Shown here: positions 33,643-46,218 of the stretch, in pieces | Layout of the letters: each line of letters begins with the position of its first letter | Position numbering within the stretch: position 1 is the stretch's first letter | Assembly (NCBI GenBank): GCA_033977485.1 | Contig: CM066984.1 | Span: forward strand, 49,216,600 to 49,280,599 | Direction: 5' to 3' | From: Hydrangea macrophylla | Taxonomy: Eukaryota; Streptophyta; Magnoliopsida; Cornales; Hydrangeaceae | Length of the DNA stretch: 64,000 nt | Notes under the pieces: model-generated | The model's database searches: none | Told to the model about the DNA's origin: nothing | Seen by the model: the letters and a program-made list of their open reading frames with translations, nothing else | Program-made: the position numbers and the translations under genes

Positions 33643-34784
33643 TGATGAGAATCAACAAGCACCATCAAAGGATCCATTGCATGTTCCAGTCAGGCCTATT
33701 ATTAGAGAGAGATCCAAGAGATCAAAGAAGCATTCAATGGAATGATTCAAGAAATGTGGGGTGATTCTAAAACGAGCCACTCCATGTTTGGCCCAAAGGA
33801 AGATGATGGAGCAATAAAATTAATCCAAGCTATTGGGACTGATGTGTGGAATGGAAGGATTAGTTGGCTTATATTTTAATTATCTTCTTTCTTATTATGA
33901 GACAAAGAATAGTCTCCTTTTTTCTTTAATTTAGGCTTATAGGCTGAAAGGAAGTAATTATCTTTGTTTCCTTTTTCATTTTAGGTTATCTTTTCTTACT
34001 TAGGAATGTAGGCTGGAATTAGGGGAGATTATTCTAGACTATTTCTAAACCTGTTTCAGCCATGCTTATATAAAGCATTCACTCAATGTAATGCAGGAAC
34101 ATCATCTCCAATCAATGGATTAATAAAAATTCAGAAGTTGAGCATTGCTCCTCCCCTTGTTCTTCACATAACACCATGAACTTATCAAGGTCTTCCTTGT
34201 GGCGTTCACAAACATGAATACCTGTAGTTTGCGTTTCTTTATAAACGTTGGTTCGTAGGTTCACTATTATTGGAATACCTGTGGTTTGCATTTCTTTATA
34301 AATGTTGGGTCACAGGTTCACTATCAAACAATTCGATTTTAGCTTTTCTGGGTAAAACATGTCAATATTGTCGTTGGGTCTCAAAGCAAGTCTATTGAGG
34401 TTCGCATCATTTGGTATCAGAGCTCAGGCTCTAAAATCAGGTTATCGATCCCTTTTGTTTTCGTGTCTTTTGTCACCTTATCCATTTTTGATTTGAGTGT
34501 TCTATCCTTTAACTTTGAGTCTCCTTCTTTCTTTTATGTCGTCGTGTTCTTAAAAAGAAAAAGAAAGAAAGAAATCTGATTCGTTGTATTCTTCATTCCT
34601 TTGTCCTTGTTCTTGTTTATGTTGTGTCGTGCACCAAGTCAAAAAAAAAAAAACAAGTTTGCTTTTGTTTTAGTTTTTATTTCCTTGTTCTTGTTTGAGT
34701 CGTGCACCAAGAGTTACCCAAAAAAAAAAATTCAAGCAAATCCTTTGATGGATTCGAGGACGAATCCTTTGAAGAGAGGGGGAA
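33643..34784 (+). repeat. Satellite unit U27
   Basis: LTR 33643-34409, internal 34410-34784. Duplicate of U23 (TGGAATGATTC, GGTTATCTTTTC, CCTGTAGTTTGCG). Confidence 0.96.
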
Positions 34785-35924
34785 TGATGAGAATCAACAA
34801 GCACCATCAAAGGATCCATTGCATGTTCCAGTCAGGCCTATTACTAGAGAGAGATCCAAGAGATCAAAGAAGCATTCAATGGGATGATTCAAGAAATGTG
34901 GGGTGATTCTAAAACGAGCCACTCCATGTTTGGCCCAAAGGAAGATGATGGAGCAATAAAATTAATCCAAGCTATTGGGACTGATGTGTGGAATGGAAGG
35001 ATTAGTTGGCTTATATTTTAATTATCTTCTTTCTTATTATGAGACAAAGAATAGTCTCCCTTTTTCTTTAATTTAGGCTTATAGGCTGAAAGGAAGTAAT
35101 TATCTTTGTTTCCTTTTTCATTTTAGGTTATATTTTCTTACTTAGGAATGTAGGCTGGAATTAGGGGAGATTATTCTATACTATTTCTAAACTTGTTTCA
35201 GCCATGCTTATATAAAGCATTCACTCAATGTAATGCAGGAACATCATCTCCAATCAATGGATTAATAAAAATTCAGAAGTTGAGCATTGCTCCTCCCCTT
35301 GTTCTTCACATAACACCATGAACTTATCAAGGTCTTCCTTGTGGCGTTCACAAACATGAATACCTGTGGTTTGCGTTTCTTTATAAACGTTGGTTCGTAG
35401 GTTCACTATTATTGGAATACCTGTGGTTTGCATTTCTTTATAAATGTTGGGTCACAGGTTCACTATCAAACAATCTGATTTTAGCTTTTCTGGGTAAAAC
35501 ATGTCAATATTGTCGTTGGGTCTCAAAGCAAGTCTATTGAGGTTCGCATCATTTGGTATCAGAGCTCAAGCTCTAAAATCAGGTTATCGATATCTTTTGT
35601 TTTCGTGTCTTTTGTCACCTTATCCATTTTTGATTTGAGTGTTCTATCCTTTAACTTTGAGTCTCCTTCTTTCTTTTATGTCGTCGTGTTCTTAAAAAGA
35701 AAAAGAAAGAAAGAAATCTGATTCGTTGTATTCTTCATTCCTTTGTCCTTGTTCTTGTTTATGTTGTGTCGTGCACCAAGTCAAAAAAAAAAAACAAGTT
35801 TGCTTTTGTTTTAGTTTTATTTCCTTGTTCTTGTTTGAGTCGTGCACCAAGAGTTACCCAAAAAAAAAAATTCAAGCAAATCCTTTGATGGATTCTAGGA
35901 CGAATCCTTTGAAGAGAGGGGGAA
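34785..35924 (+). repeat. Satellite unit U28
   Basis: LTR 34785-35551, internal 35552-35924. Private TTCTATACTATTTC and GAGCTCAAGCTC, the latter next to the PBS. Internal region with GATTCTAGGACG. Confidence 0.96.
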
Positions 35925-37066
35925 TGATGAGAATCAACAAGCACCATCAAAGGATCCATTGCATGTTTCAGTCAGGCCTATTATTAGAGAGAGATCCAAG
36001 AGATCAAAGAAGCATTCAATGGGATGATTCAAGAAATGTGGGGTGATTCTAAAACGAGCCACTCCATGTTTGGCCCAAAGGAAGATGATGGAGCAATAAA
36101 ATTAATCCAAGCTATTGGGACTGATGTGTGGAATGGAAGGATTAGTTGGCTTATATTTTAATTATCTTCTTTCTTATTATGAGACAAAGAATAGTCTCCC
36201 TTTTTCTTTAATTTAGGCTTATAGGCTGAAAGGAAGTAATTATCTTTGTTTCCTTTTTCATTTTAGGTTATATTTTCTTACTTAGGAATGTAGGCTGGAA
36301 TTAGGGGAGATTATTCTAGACTATTTCTAAACTTGTTTCAGCCATGCTTATATAAAGCATTCACTCAATGTAATGCAGGAACATCATCTCCAATCAATGG
36401 ATTAATAAAAATTCAGAAGTTGAGCATTGCTCCTCCCCTTGTTCTTCACATAACACCATGAACTTATCAAGGTCTTCCTTGTGGCGTTCACAAACATGAA
36501 TACCTGTGGTTTGCGTTTCTTTATAAACGTTGGTTCGTAGGTTCACTATTATTGGAATACCTGTGGTTTGCATTTCTTTATAAATGTTGGGTCACAGGTT
36601 CACTATCAAACAATCTGATTTTAGCTTTTCTGGGTAAAACATGTCAATATTGTCGTTGGGTCTCAAAGCAAGTCTATTGAGGTTCGCATCATTTGGTATC
36701 AGAGCTCAGGCTCTAAAATCAGGTTATCGATATCTTTTGTTTTCGTGTCTTTTGTCACCTTATCCATTTTTGATTTGAGTGTTCTATCCTTTAACTTTGA
36801 GTCTCCTTCTTTCTTTTATGTCGTCGTGTTCTTAAAAAGAAAAAGAAAGAAAGAAATCTGATTCGTTGTATTCTTCATTCCTTTGTCCTTGTTCTTGTTT
36901 ATGTTGTGTCGTGCACCAAGTCAAAAAAAAAAAAAACAAGTTTGCTTTTGTTTTAGTTTTATTTCCTTGTTCTTGTTTGAGTCGTGCACCAAGAGTTACC
37001 CAAAAAAAAAAATTCAAGCAAATCCTTTGATGGATTCTAGGACGAATCCTTTGAAGAGAGGGGGAA
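35925..37066 (+). repeat. Satellite unit U29
   Basis: LTR 35925-36691, internal 36692-37066. Private CATGTTTCAGTC; CTATTATTAGAG and GATTCTAGGACG as in neighbouring units. Confidence 0.96.
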
Positions 37067-38208
37067 TGATGAGAATCAACAAGCACCATCAAAGGATCCA
37101 TTGCATGTTCCAGTCAGGCCTATTATTAGAGAGAGATCCAAGAGATCAAAGAAGCATTCAATGGGATGATTCAAGAAATGTGGGGTGATTCTAAAACGAG
37201 CCACTCCATGTTTGGCCCAAAGGAAGATGATGGAGCAATAAAATTAATCCAAGCTATTGGGACTGATGTGTGGAATGGAAGGATTAGTTGGCTTATATTT
37301 TAATTATCTTCTTTCTTATTATGAGACAAAGAATAGTCTCCTTTTTTCTTTAATTTAGGCTTATAGGCTGAAAGGAAGTAATTATCTTTGTTTCCTTTTT
37401 CATTTTAGGTAATATTTTCTTACTTAGGAATGTAGGCTGGAATTAGGGGAGATTATTCTAGACTATTTCTAAACTTGTTTCAGCCATGCTTATATAAAGC
37501 ATTCACTCAATGTAATGCAGGAACATCATCTCCAATCAATGGATTAATAAAAATTCAGAAGTTGAGCATTGCTCCTCCCCTTGTTCTTCACATAACACCA
37601 TGAACTTATCAAGGTCTTCCTTGTGGCGTTCACAAACATGAATACCTGTGGTTTGCGTTTCTTTATAAACGTTGGTTCGTAGGTTCACTATTATTGGAAT
37701 ACCTGTGGTTTGCATTTCTTTATAAATGTTGGGTCACAGGTTCACTATCAAACAATCTGATTTTAGCTTTTCTGGGTAAAACATGTCAATATTGTCGTTG
37801 GGTCTCAAAGCAAGTCTATTGAGGTTCGCATCATTTGGTATCAGAGCTCAGGCTCTAAAATCAGGTTATCGATATCTTTTGTTTTCGTGTCTTTTGTCAC
37901 CTTATCCATTTTTGATTTGAGTGTTCTATCCTTTAACTTTGAGTCTCCTTCTTTCTTTTATGTCGTCGTGTTCTTAAAAAGAAAAAGAAAGAAAGAAATC
38001 TGATTCGTTGTATTCTTCATTCCTTTGTCCTTGTTCTTGTTTATGTTGTGTCGTGCACCAAGTCAAAAAAAAAAAAAACAAGTTTGCTTTTGTTTTAGTT
38101 TTTATTTCCTTGTTCTTGTTTGAGTCGTGCACCAAGAGTTACCCAAAAAAAAAATTCAAGCAAATCCTTTGATGTATTCGAGGGCAAATCCTTTGAAGAG
38201 AGGGGGAA
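37067..38208 (+). repeat. Satellite unit U30
   Basis: LTR 37067-37833, internal 37834-38208. GGTAATATTTTC in the LTR and GATGTATTCGAGGGCAAATC in the internal region are both shared with U32, 2285 bp downstream. Confidence 0.96.
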
Positions 38209-39351
38209 TGATGAGAATCAACAAGCACCATCAAAGGATCCATTGCATGTTCCAGTCAGGCCTATTACTAGAGAGAGATCCAAGAGATCAAAGAAGCAAT
38301 CAATGGGATGATTCAAGAAATGTGGGGTGATTCTAAAACGAGCCACTCCATGTTTGGCCCAAAGGAAGATGATGGAGCAATAAAATTAATCCAAGCTATT
38401 GGGACTGATGTGTGGAATGGAAGGATTAGTTGGCTTATATTTTAATTATCTTCTTTCTTATTATGAGACAAAGAATAGTCTCCCTTTTTCTTTAATTTAG
38501 GCTTATAGGCTGAAAGGAAGTAATTATCTTTGTTTCCTTTTTCATTTTAGGTTATATTTTCTTACTTAGGAATGTAGGCTGGAATTAGGGGAGATTATTC
38601 TAGACTATTTCTAAACTTGTTTCAGCCATGCTTATATAAAGCATTCACTCAATGTAATGCAGGAACATCATCTCCAATCAATGGATTAATAAAAATTCAG
38701 AAGTTGAGCATTGCTCCTCCCCTTGTTCTTCACATAACACCATGAACTTATCAAGGTCTTCCTTGTGGCGTTCACAAACATGAATACCTGTGGTTTGCGT
38801 TTCTTTATAAACGTTGGTTCGTAGGTTCACTATTATTGGAATACCTGTGGTTTGCATTTCTTTATAAATGTTGGGTCACAGGTTCACTATCAAACAATCT
38901 GATTTTAGCTTTTCTGGGTAAAACATGTCAATATTGTCGTTGGGTCTCAAAGCAAGTCTATTGAGGTTCGCATCATTTGGTATCAGAGCTCAGGCTCTAA
39001 AATCAGGTTATCGATATCTTTTGTTTTCGTGTCTTTTGTCACCTTATCCATTTTTGATTTGAGTGTTCTATCCTTTAACTTTGAGTCTCCTTCTTTCTTT
39101 TATGTCGTCGTGTTCTTAAAAAGAAAAAGAAAGAAAGAAATCTGATTCGTTGTATTCTTCATTCCTTTGTCCTTGTTCTTGTTTATGTTGTGTCGTGCAC
39201 CAAGTCAAAAAAAAAAAAAAACAAGTTTGCTTTTGTTTTAGTTTTATTTCCTTGTTCTTGTTTGAGTCGTGCACCAAGAGTTACCCAAAAAAAAAAATTC
39301 AAGCAAATCCTTTGATGGATTCTAGGACGAATCCTTTGAAGAGAGGGGGAA
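38209..39351 (+). repeat. Satellite unit U31
   Basis: LTR 38209-38975, internal 38976-39351. GAAGCAATCAATGG in the LTR; GATTCTAGGACG in the internal region. Confidence 0.96.
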
Positions 39352-40493
39352 TGATGAGAATCAACAAGCACCATCAAAGGATCCATTGCATGTTCCAGTC
39401 AGGCCTATTATTAGAGAGAGATCCAAGAGATCAAAGAAGCATTCAATGGGATGATTCAAGAAATGTGGGGTGATTCTAAAACGAGCCACTCCATGTTTGG
39501 CCCAAAGGAAGATGATGGAGCAATAAAATTAATCCAAGCTATTGGGACTGATGTGTGGAATGGAAGGATTAGTTGGCTTATATTTTAATTATCTTCTTTC
39601 TTATTATGAGACAAAGAATAGTCTCCTTTTTTCTTTAATTTAGGCTTATAGGCTGAAAGGAAGTAATTATCTTTGTTTCCTTTTTCATTTTAGGTAATAT
39701 TTTCTTACTTAGGAATGTAGGCTGGAATTAGGGGAGATTATTCTAGACTATTTCTAAACTTGTTTCAGCCATGCTTATATAAAGCATTCACTCAATGTAA
39801 TGCAGGAACATCATCTCCAATCAATGGATTAATAAAAATTCAGAAGTTGAGCATTGCTCCTCCCCTTGTTCTTCACATAACACCATGAACTTATCAAGGT
39901 CTTCCTTGTGGCGTTCACAAACATGAATACCTGTGGTTTGCGTTTCTTTATAAACGTTGGTTCGTAGGTTCACTATTATTGGAATACCTGTGGTTTGCAT
40001 TTCTTTATAAATGTTGGGTCACAGGTTCACTATCAAACAATCTGATTTTAGCTTTTCTGGGTAAAACATGTCAATATTGTCGTTGGGTCTCAAAGCAAGT
40101 CTATTGAGGTTCGCATCATTTGGTATCAGAGCTCAGGCTCTAAAATCAGGTTATCGATATCTTTTGTTTTCGTGTCTTTTGTCACCTTATCCATTTTTGA
40201 TTTGAGTGTTCTATCCTTTAACTTTGAGTCTCCTTCTTTCTTTTATGTCGTCGTGTTCTTAAAAAGAAAAAGAAAGAAAGAAATCTGATTCGTTGTATTC
40301 TTCATTCCTTTGTCCTTGTTCTTGTTTATGTTGTGTCGTGCACCAAGTCAAAAAAAAAAAAAACAAGTTTGCTTTTGTTTTAGTTTTTATTTCCTTGTTC
40401 TTGTTTGAGTCGTGCACCAAGAGTTACCCAAAAAAAAAATTCAAGCAAATCCTTTGATGTATTCGAGGGCAAATCCTTTGAAGAGAGGGGGAA
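39352..40493 (+). repeat. Satellite unit U32
   Basis: LTR 39352-40118, internal 40119-40493. Second copy of U30 (GGTAATATTTTC, GATGTATTCGAGGGC). Confidence 0.96.
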
Positions 40494-41636
40494 TGATGAG
40501 AATCAACAAGCACCATCAAAGGATCCATTGCATGTTCCAGTCAGGCCTATTACTAGAGAGAGATCCAAGAGATCAAAGAAGCAATCAATGGGATGATTCA
40601 AGAAATGTGGGGTGATTCTAAAACGAGCCACTCCATGTTTGGCCCAAAGGAAGATGATGGAGCAATAAAATTAATCCAAGCTATTGGGACTGATGTGTGG
40701 AATGGAGGGATTAGTTGGCTTATATTTTAATTATCTTCTTTCTTATTATGAGACAAAGAATAGTCTCCTTTTTTCTTTAATTTAGGCTTATAGGCTGAAA
40801 GGAAGTAATTATCTTTGTTTCCTTTTTCATTTTAGGTTATATTTTCTTACTTTGGAATGTAGGCTGGAATTAGGGGAGATTATTCTAGACTATTTCTAAA
40901 CTTGTTTCAGCCATGCTTATATAAAGCATTCACTCAATGTAATGCAGGAACATCATCTCCAATCAATGGATTAATAAAAATTCAGAAGTTGAGCATTGCT
41001 CCTCCCCTTGTTCTTCACATAACACCATGAACTTATCAAGGTCTTCCTTGTGGCGTTCACAAACATGAATACCTGTGGTTTGCGTTTCTTTATAAACGTT
41101 GGTTCGTAGGTTCACTATTATTGGAATACCTGTGGTTTGCATTTCTTTATAAATGTTGGGTCACAGGTTCACTATCAAACAATCTGATTTTAGCTTTTCT
41201 GGGTAAAACATGTCAATATTGTCGTTGGGTCTCAAAGCAAGTCTATTGAGGTTCGCATCATTTGGTATCAGAGCTCAGGCTCTAAAATCAGGTTATCGAT
41301 ATCTTTTGTTTTCGTGTCTTTGTCACCTTATCCATTTTTGATTTGAGTGTTCTATCCTTTAACTTTGAGTCTCCTTCTTTCTTTTATGTCGTCGTGTTCT
41401 TAAAAAGAAAAAGAAAGAAAGAAATCTGATTCGTTGTATTCTTCATTCCTTTGTCCTTGTTCTTGTTTATGTTGTGTCGTGCACCAAGTCAAAAAAAAAA
41501 AAAACAAGTTTGCTTTTGTTTTAGTTTTTATTTCCTTGTTCTTGTTTGAGTCGTGCACCAAGAGTTACCCAAAAATAAAAATTTCAAGCAAATCCTTTGA
41601 TGTATTCGAGGGCAAATCCTTTGAAGAGAGGGGGAA
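40494..41636 (+). repeat. Satellite unit U33
   Basis: LTR 40494-41260, internal 41261-41636. GGAGGGATTAG, CTTTGGAATG, GTCTTTGTCACC (one T lost) and CAAAAATAAAAATTTC are all repeated in U40, 8023 bp downstream. Confidence 0.96.
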
Positions 41637-42779
41637 TGATGAGAATCAACAAGCACCATCAAAGGATCCATTGCATGTTCCAGTCAGGCCTATTACTAGA
41701 GAGAGATCCAAGAGATCAAAGAAGCAATCAATGGGATGATTCAAGAAATGTGGGGTGATTCTAAAACGAGCCACTCCATGTTTGGCCCAAAGGAAGATGA
41801 TGGAGCAATAAAATTAATCCAAGCTATTGGGACTGATGTGTGGAATGGAAGGATTAGTTGGCTTATATTTTAATTATCTTCTTTCTTATTATGAGACAAA
41901 GAATAGTCTCCTTTTTTCTTTAATTTAGGCTTATAGGCTGAAAGGAAGTAATTATCTTTGTTTCCTTTTTCATTTTAGGTTATTTTTTCTTACTTAGGAA
42001 TGTAGGCTGGAATTAGGGGAGATTATTCTAGACTATTTCTAAACTTGTTTCAGCCATGCTTATATAAAGCATTCACTCAATGTAATGCAGGAACATCATC
42101 TCCAATCAATGGATTAATAAAAATTCAGAAGTTGAGCATTGCTCCTCCCCTTGTTCTTCACATAACACCATGAACTTATCAAGGTCTTCCTTGTGGCGTT
42201 CACAAACATGAATACCTGTGGTTTGCGTTTCTTTATAAACGTTGGTTCGTAGGTTCACTATTATTGGAATACCTGTGGTTTGCATTTCTTTATAAATGTT
42301 GGGTCACAGGTTCACTATCAAACAATCAGATTTTAGCTTTTCTGGGTAAAACATGTCAATATTGTCGTTGGGTCTCAAAGCAAGTCTATTGAGGTTCGCA
42401 TCATTTGGTATCAGAGCTCAGGCTCTAAAATCAGGTTATCGATATCTTTTGTTTTCGTGTCTTTTGTCACCTTATCCATTTTTGATTTGAGTGTTCTATC
42501 CTTTAACTTTGAGTCTCCTTCTTTCTTTTATGTCGTCGTGTTCTTAAAAAGAAAAAGAAAGAAAGAAATCTGATTCGTTGTATTCTTCATTCCTTTGTCC
42601 TTGTTCTTGTTTATGTTGTGTCGTGCACCAAGTCAAAAAAAAAAAAAACAAGTTTGCTTTTGTTTTAGTTTTATTTCCTTGTTCTTGTTAGAGTCGTGCA
42701 CCAAGAGTTACCCAAAAAAAAAAAATTCAAGCAAATCCTTTGATGTATTCGAGGGCAAATCCTTTGAAGAGAGGGGGAA
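41637..42779 (+). repeat. Satellite unit U34
   Basis: LTR 41637-42403, internal 42404-42779. GGTTATTTTTTC, CAATCAGATTTT and CTTGTTAGAGTCG are all repeated in U41. Confidence 0.96.
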
Positions 42780-43921
42780 TGATGAGAATCAACAAGCACC
42801 ATCAAAGGATCCATTGCATGTTCAGTCAGGCCTATTACTAGAGAGAGATCCAAGAGATCAAAGAAGCAATCAATGGGATGATTCAAGAAATGTGGGGTGA
42901 TTCTAAAACGAGCCACTCCATGTTTGGCCCAAAGGAAGATGATGGAGCAATAAAATTAATCCAAGCTATTGGGACTGATGTGTGGAATGGAGGGATTAGT
43001 TGGCTTATATTTTAATTATCTTCTTTCTTATTATGAGACAAAGAATAGTCTCCTTTTTTCTTTAATTTAGGCTTATAGGCTGAAAGGAAGTAATTATCTT
43101 TGTTTCCTTTTTCATTTTAGGTTATATTTTCTTACTTTGGAATGTAGGCTGGAATTAGGGGAGATTATTCTAGACTATTTCTAAACCTGTTTCAGCCATG
43201 CTTATATAAAGCATTCACTCAATGTAATGCAGGAACATCATCTCCAATCAATGGATTAATAAAAATTCAGAAGTTGAGCATTGCTCCTCCCCTTGTTCTT
43301 CACATAACACCATGAACTTATCAAGGTCTTCCTTGTGGCGTTCACAAACATGAATACCTGTGGTTTGCGTTTCTTTATAAACGTTGGTTCGTAGGTTCAC
43401 TATTATTGGAATACCTGTGGTTTGCATTTCTTTATAAATGTTGGGTCACAGGTTCACTATCAAACAATCTGATTTTAGCTTTTCTGGGTAAAACATGTCA
43501 ATATTGTCGTTGGGTCTCAAAGCAAGTCTATTGAGGTTCGCATCATTTGGTATCCGAGCTCAGGCTCTAAAATCAGGTTATCGATATCTTTTGTTTTCGT
43601 GTCTTTTGTCACCTTATCCATTTTTGATTTGAGTGTTCTATCCTTTAACTTTGAGTCTCCTTCTTTCTTTTATGTCGTCGTGTTCTTAAAAAGAAAAAGA
43701 AAGAAAGAAATCTGATTCGTTGTATTCTTCATTCCTTTGTCCTTGTTCTTGTTTATGTTGTGTCGTGCACCAAGTCAAAAAAAAAAAAACAAGTTTGCTT
43801 TTGTTTTAGTTTTTATTTCCTTGTTCTTGTTTGAGTCGTGCACCAAGAGTTACCCAAAAAAAAAAAATTCAAGCAAATCCTTTGATGTATTCGAGGGCAA
43901 ATCCTTTGAAGAGAGGGGGAA
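42780..43921 (+). repeat. Satellite unit U35
   Basis: LTR 42780-43545, internal 43546-43921. CATGTTCAGTCAGG (one C lost), GGAGGGATTAG and the mutated PBS TGGTATCCGAGC, all repeated in U42. Confidence 0.96.
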
Positions 43922-45063
43922 TGATGAGAATCAACAAGCACCATCAAAGGATCCATTGCATGTTCAGTCAGGCCTATTACTAGAGAGAGATCCAAGAGAT
44001 CAAAGAAGCAATCAATGGGATGATTCAAGAAATGTGGGGTGATTCTAAAACGAGCCACTCCATGTTTGGCCCAAAGGAAGATGATGGAGCAATAAAATTA
44101 ATCCAAGCTATTGGGACTGATGTGTGGAATGGAGGGATTAGTTGGCTTATATTTTAATTATCTTCTTTCTTATTATGAGACAAAGAATAGTCTCCTTTTT
44201 TCTTTAATTTAGGCTTATAGGCTGAAAGGAAGTAATTATCTTTGTTTCCTTTTTCATTTTAGGTTATATTTTCTTACTTAGGAATGTAGGCTGGAATTAG
44301 GGTAGATTATTCTAGACTATTTCTAAACCTGTTTCAGCCATGCTTATATAAAGCATTCACTCAATGTAATGCAGGAACATCATCTCCAATCAATGGATTA
44401 ATAAAAATTCAGAAGTTGAGCATTGCTCCTCCCCTTGTTCTTCACATAACACCATGAACTTATCAAGGTCTTCCTTGTGGCGTTCACAAACATGAATACC
44501 TGTGGTTTGCGTTTCTTTATAAACGTTGGTTCGTAGGTTCACTATTATTGGAATACCTGTGGTTTGCATTTCTTTATAAATGTTGGGTCACAGGTTCACT
44601 ATCAAACAATCCGATTTTAGCTTTTCTGGGTAAAACATGTCAATATTGTCGTTGGGTCTCAAAGCAAGTCTATTGAGGTTCGCATCATTTGGTATCAGAG
44701 CTCAGGCTCTAAAATCAGGTTATCTATCCCTTTTGTTTTCGTGTCTTTTGTCACCTTATCCATTTTCATTTTGAGTGTTCTATCCTTTATCTTTGAATCT
44801 CCTTCTTTCTTTTAGGTCGTCGTGTTCTTAAAAAAAAAAAAAAGAAAGAAAGAAATCTGATTCGTTGTATTCTTCATTCCTTTGTCCTTGTTCTTGTTTA
44901 TGTCGTGTCGTGCACCAATTCAAAAAAAAAACAAGTTTGCTTTTGTTTTAGTTTTTATTTCCTTGTTCTTGTTTGAGTCGTGCACCAAGAGTTACCCAAA
45001 AAAAAAAATTTCAAGCAAATCCTTTGATGGATTCGAGGACGAATCCTTTGAAGAGAGGGGGAA
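43922..45063 (+). repeat. Satellite unit U36 (switch from variant B to C)
   Basis: LTR 43922-44687 (766 bp), internal 44688-45063. The LTR is B-like with CATGTTCAGTC and TAGGGTAGATT. The internal region is C-type: GGTTATCTATCCC, TTTCATTTTGAG, GAATCTCC, TTTTAGGTCG. Confidence 0.95.
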
Positions 45064-46218
45064 TGATGAGAATCAACAAGCACCATCAAAGGATCCATTG
45101 CATGTTCCAGTCAGGCCTATTACTAGAGAGAGATCCAAGAGATCAAAGAAGCATTCAATGGGATGATTCAAGAAATGTGGGGTGATTCTAAAACGAGCCA
45201 CTCCATGTTTGGCCCAAAGGAAGATGATGGAGCAATAAAATTAATCCAAGCTATTGGGACTGATGTGTGGAATGGAAGGATTAGTTGGCTTATATTTTAA
45301 TTATCTTCTTTCTTATTATGAGACAAAGAATAGTCTCCTTTTTTCTTTAATTTAGGCTTATAGGCTGAAAGGAAGTAATTACCTTTGTTTCCTTTTTCAT
45401 TTTTGGTTATATTTTCTTACTTAGGAATGTAGGCTGGAATTAGGGGAGATTATTCTAGACTATTTCTAAGCCTGTTTCAGCCATGCTTATATCAAGCATT
45501 CACTCAATGTAATGCAGGAACATCATTTCCAATCAATGGATTAATAAAAATTCAAAAGTTGAGCATTGCTCCTCCCCTTGTTCTTCACATAACACCATGA
45601 ACTTATCAAGGTCTTCCTTGTGGCGTTCACAAACATGAATGCATGTGGTTTGCGTTTCTTTATAAACGTTGGTTCATAGGTTCACTATTATTGGAATACC
45701 TGTGGTTTGCATTTCTTTATAAATGTTGGGTCACAGGTTCACTATCAAACAATCCGATTTTATCTTTTCTGGGTAAAACATGTCAATATTGTCGTTGGGT
45801 CTCAAAGCAAGTCTATTGAGGTTCGCATCATTTGGTATCAGAGCTCAGGCTCTAAAATCAGGTTATCTATCCCTTTTGTTTTCGTGTCTTTTGTCACCTT
45901 ATCCATTTTCATTTTGAGTGTTCTATCCTTTATCTTTGAATCTCCTTCTTTCTTTTATGTCGTCGTGTTCTTAAAAAAAAAAAAAAAAAGAAAGAAATCT
46001 GATTCGTTGTATTCTTCATTCCTTTGTCCTTGTTCTTGTTTATGTCGTGTCGTGCACCAATTTAAAAAAAAAAAAAAACAAGTTTGGTTTTGTTTTAGTT
46101 TTTATTTCCATGTTTCCGAAAAAAAAAAAAAGTTTTTATTTCCTTGTTCTTGTTTGAATCGTGCACCAAGAGTTACCCAAAAAAAAAATTCAAGCAAATC
46201 CTTTGAAGAGAGGGGGAA
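45064..46218 (+). repeat. Satellite unit U37 (variant C, long)
   Basis: LTR 45064-45830, internal 45831-46218 (388 bp). AATTACCTTTG, ATTTTTGGTT, CTAAGCCTG, the altered TATA TATATCAAG and GAATGCATGTGG. The internal region gains 34 bp (46110-46143) and loses 24 bp before the purine tract. Confidence 0.96.
46110..46143 (+). repeat. 34-bp micro-duplication with A-tract in the C-type internal region
   Basis: AGTTTTTATTTCC occurs at 46097-46109 and again at 46131-46143, separated by ATGTTTCCG plus a run of A. The same insertion is in U38 (~47269-47302), U44 (~54131) and U47 (~57579). It is absent from U45 and from U48 onward. Confidence 0.9.
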
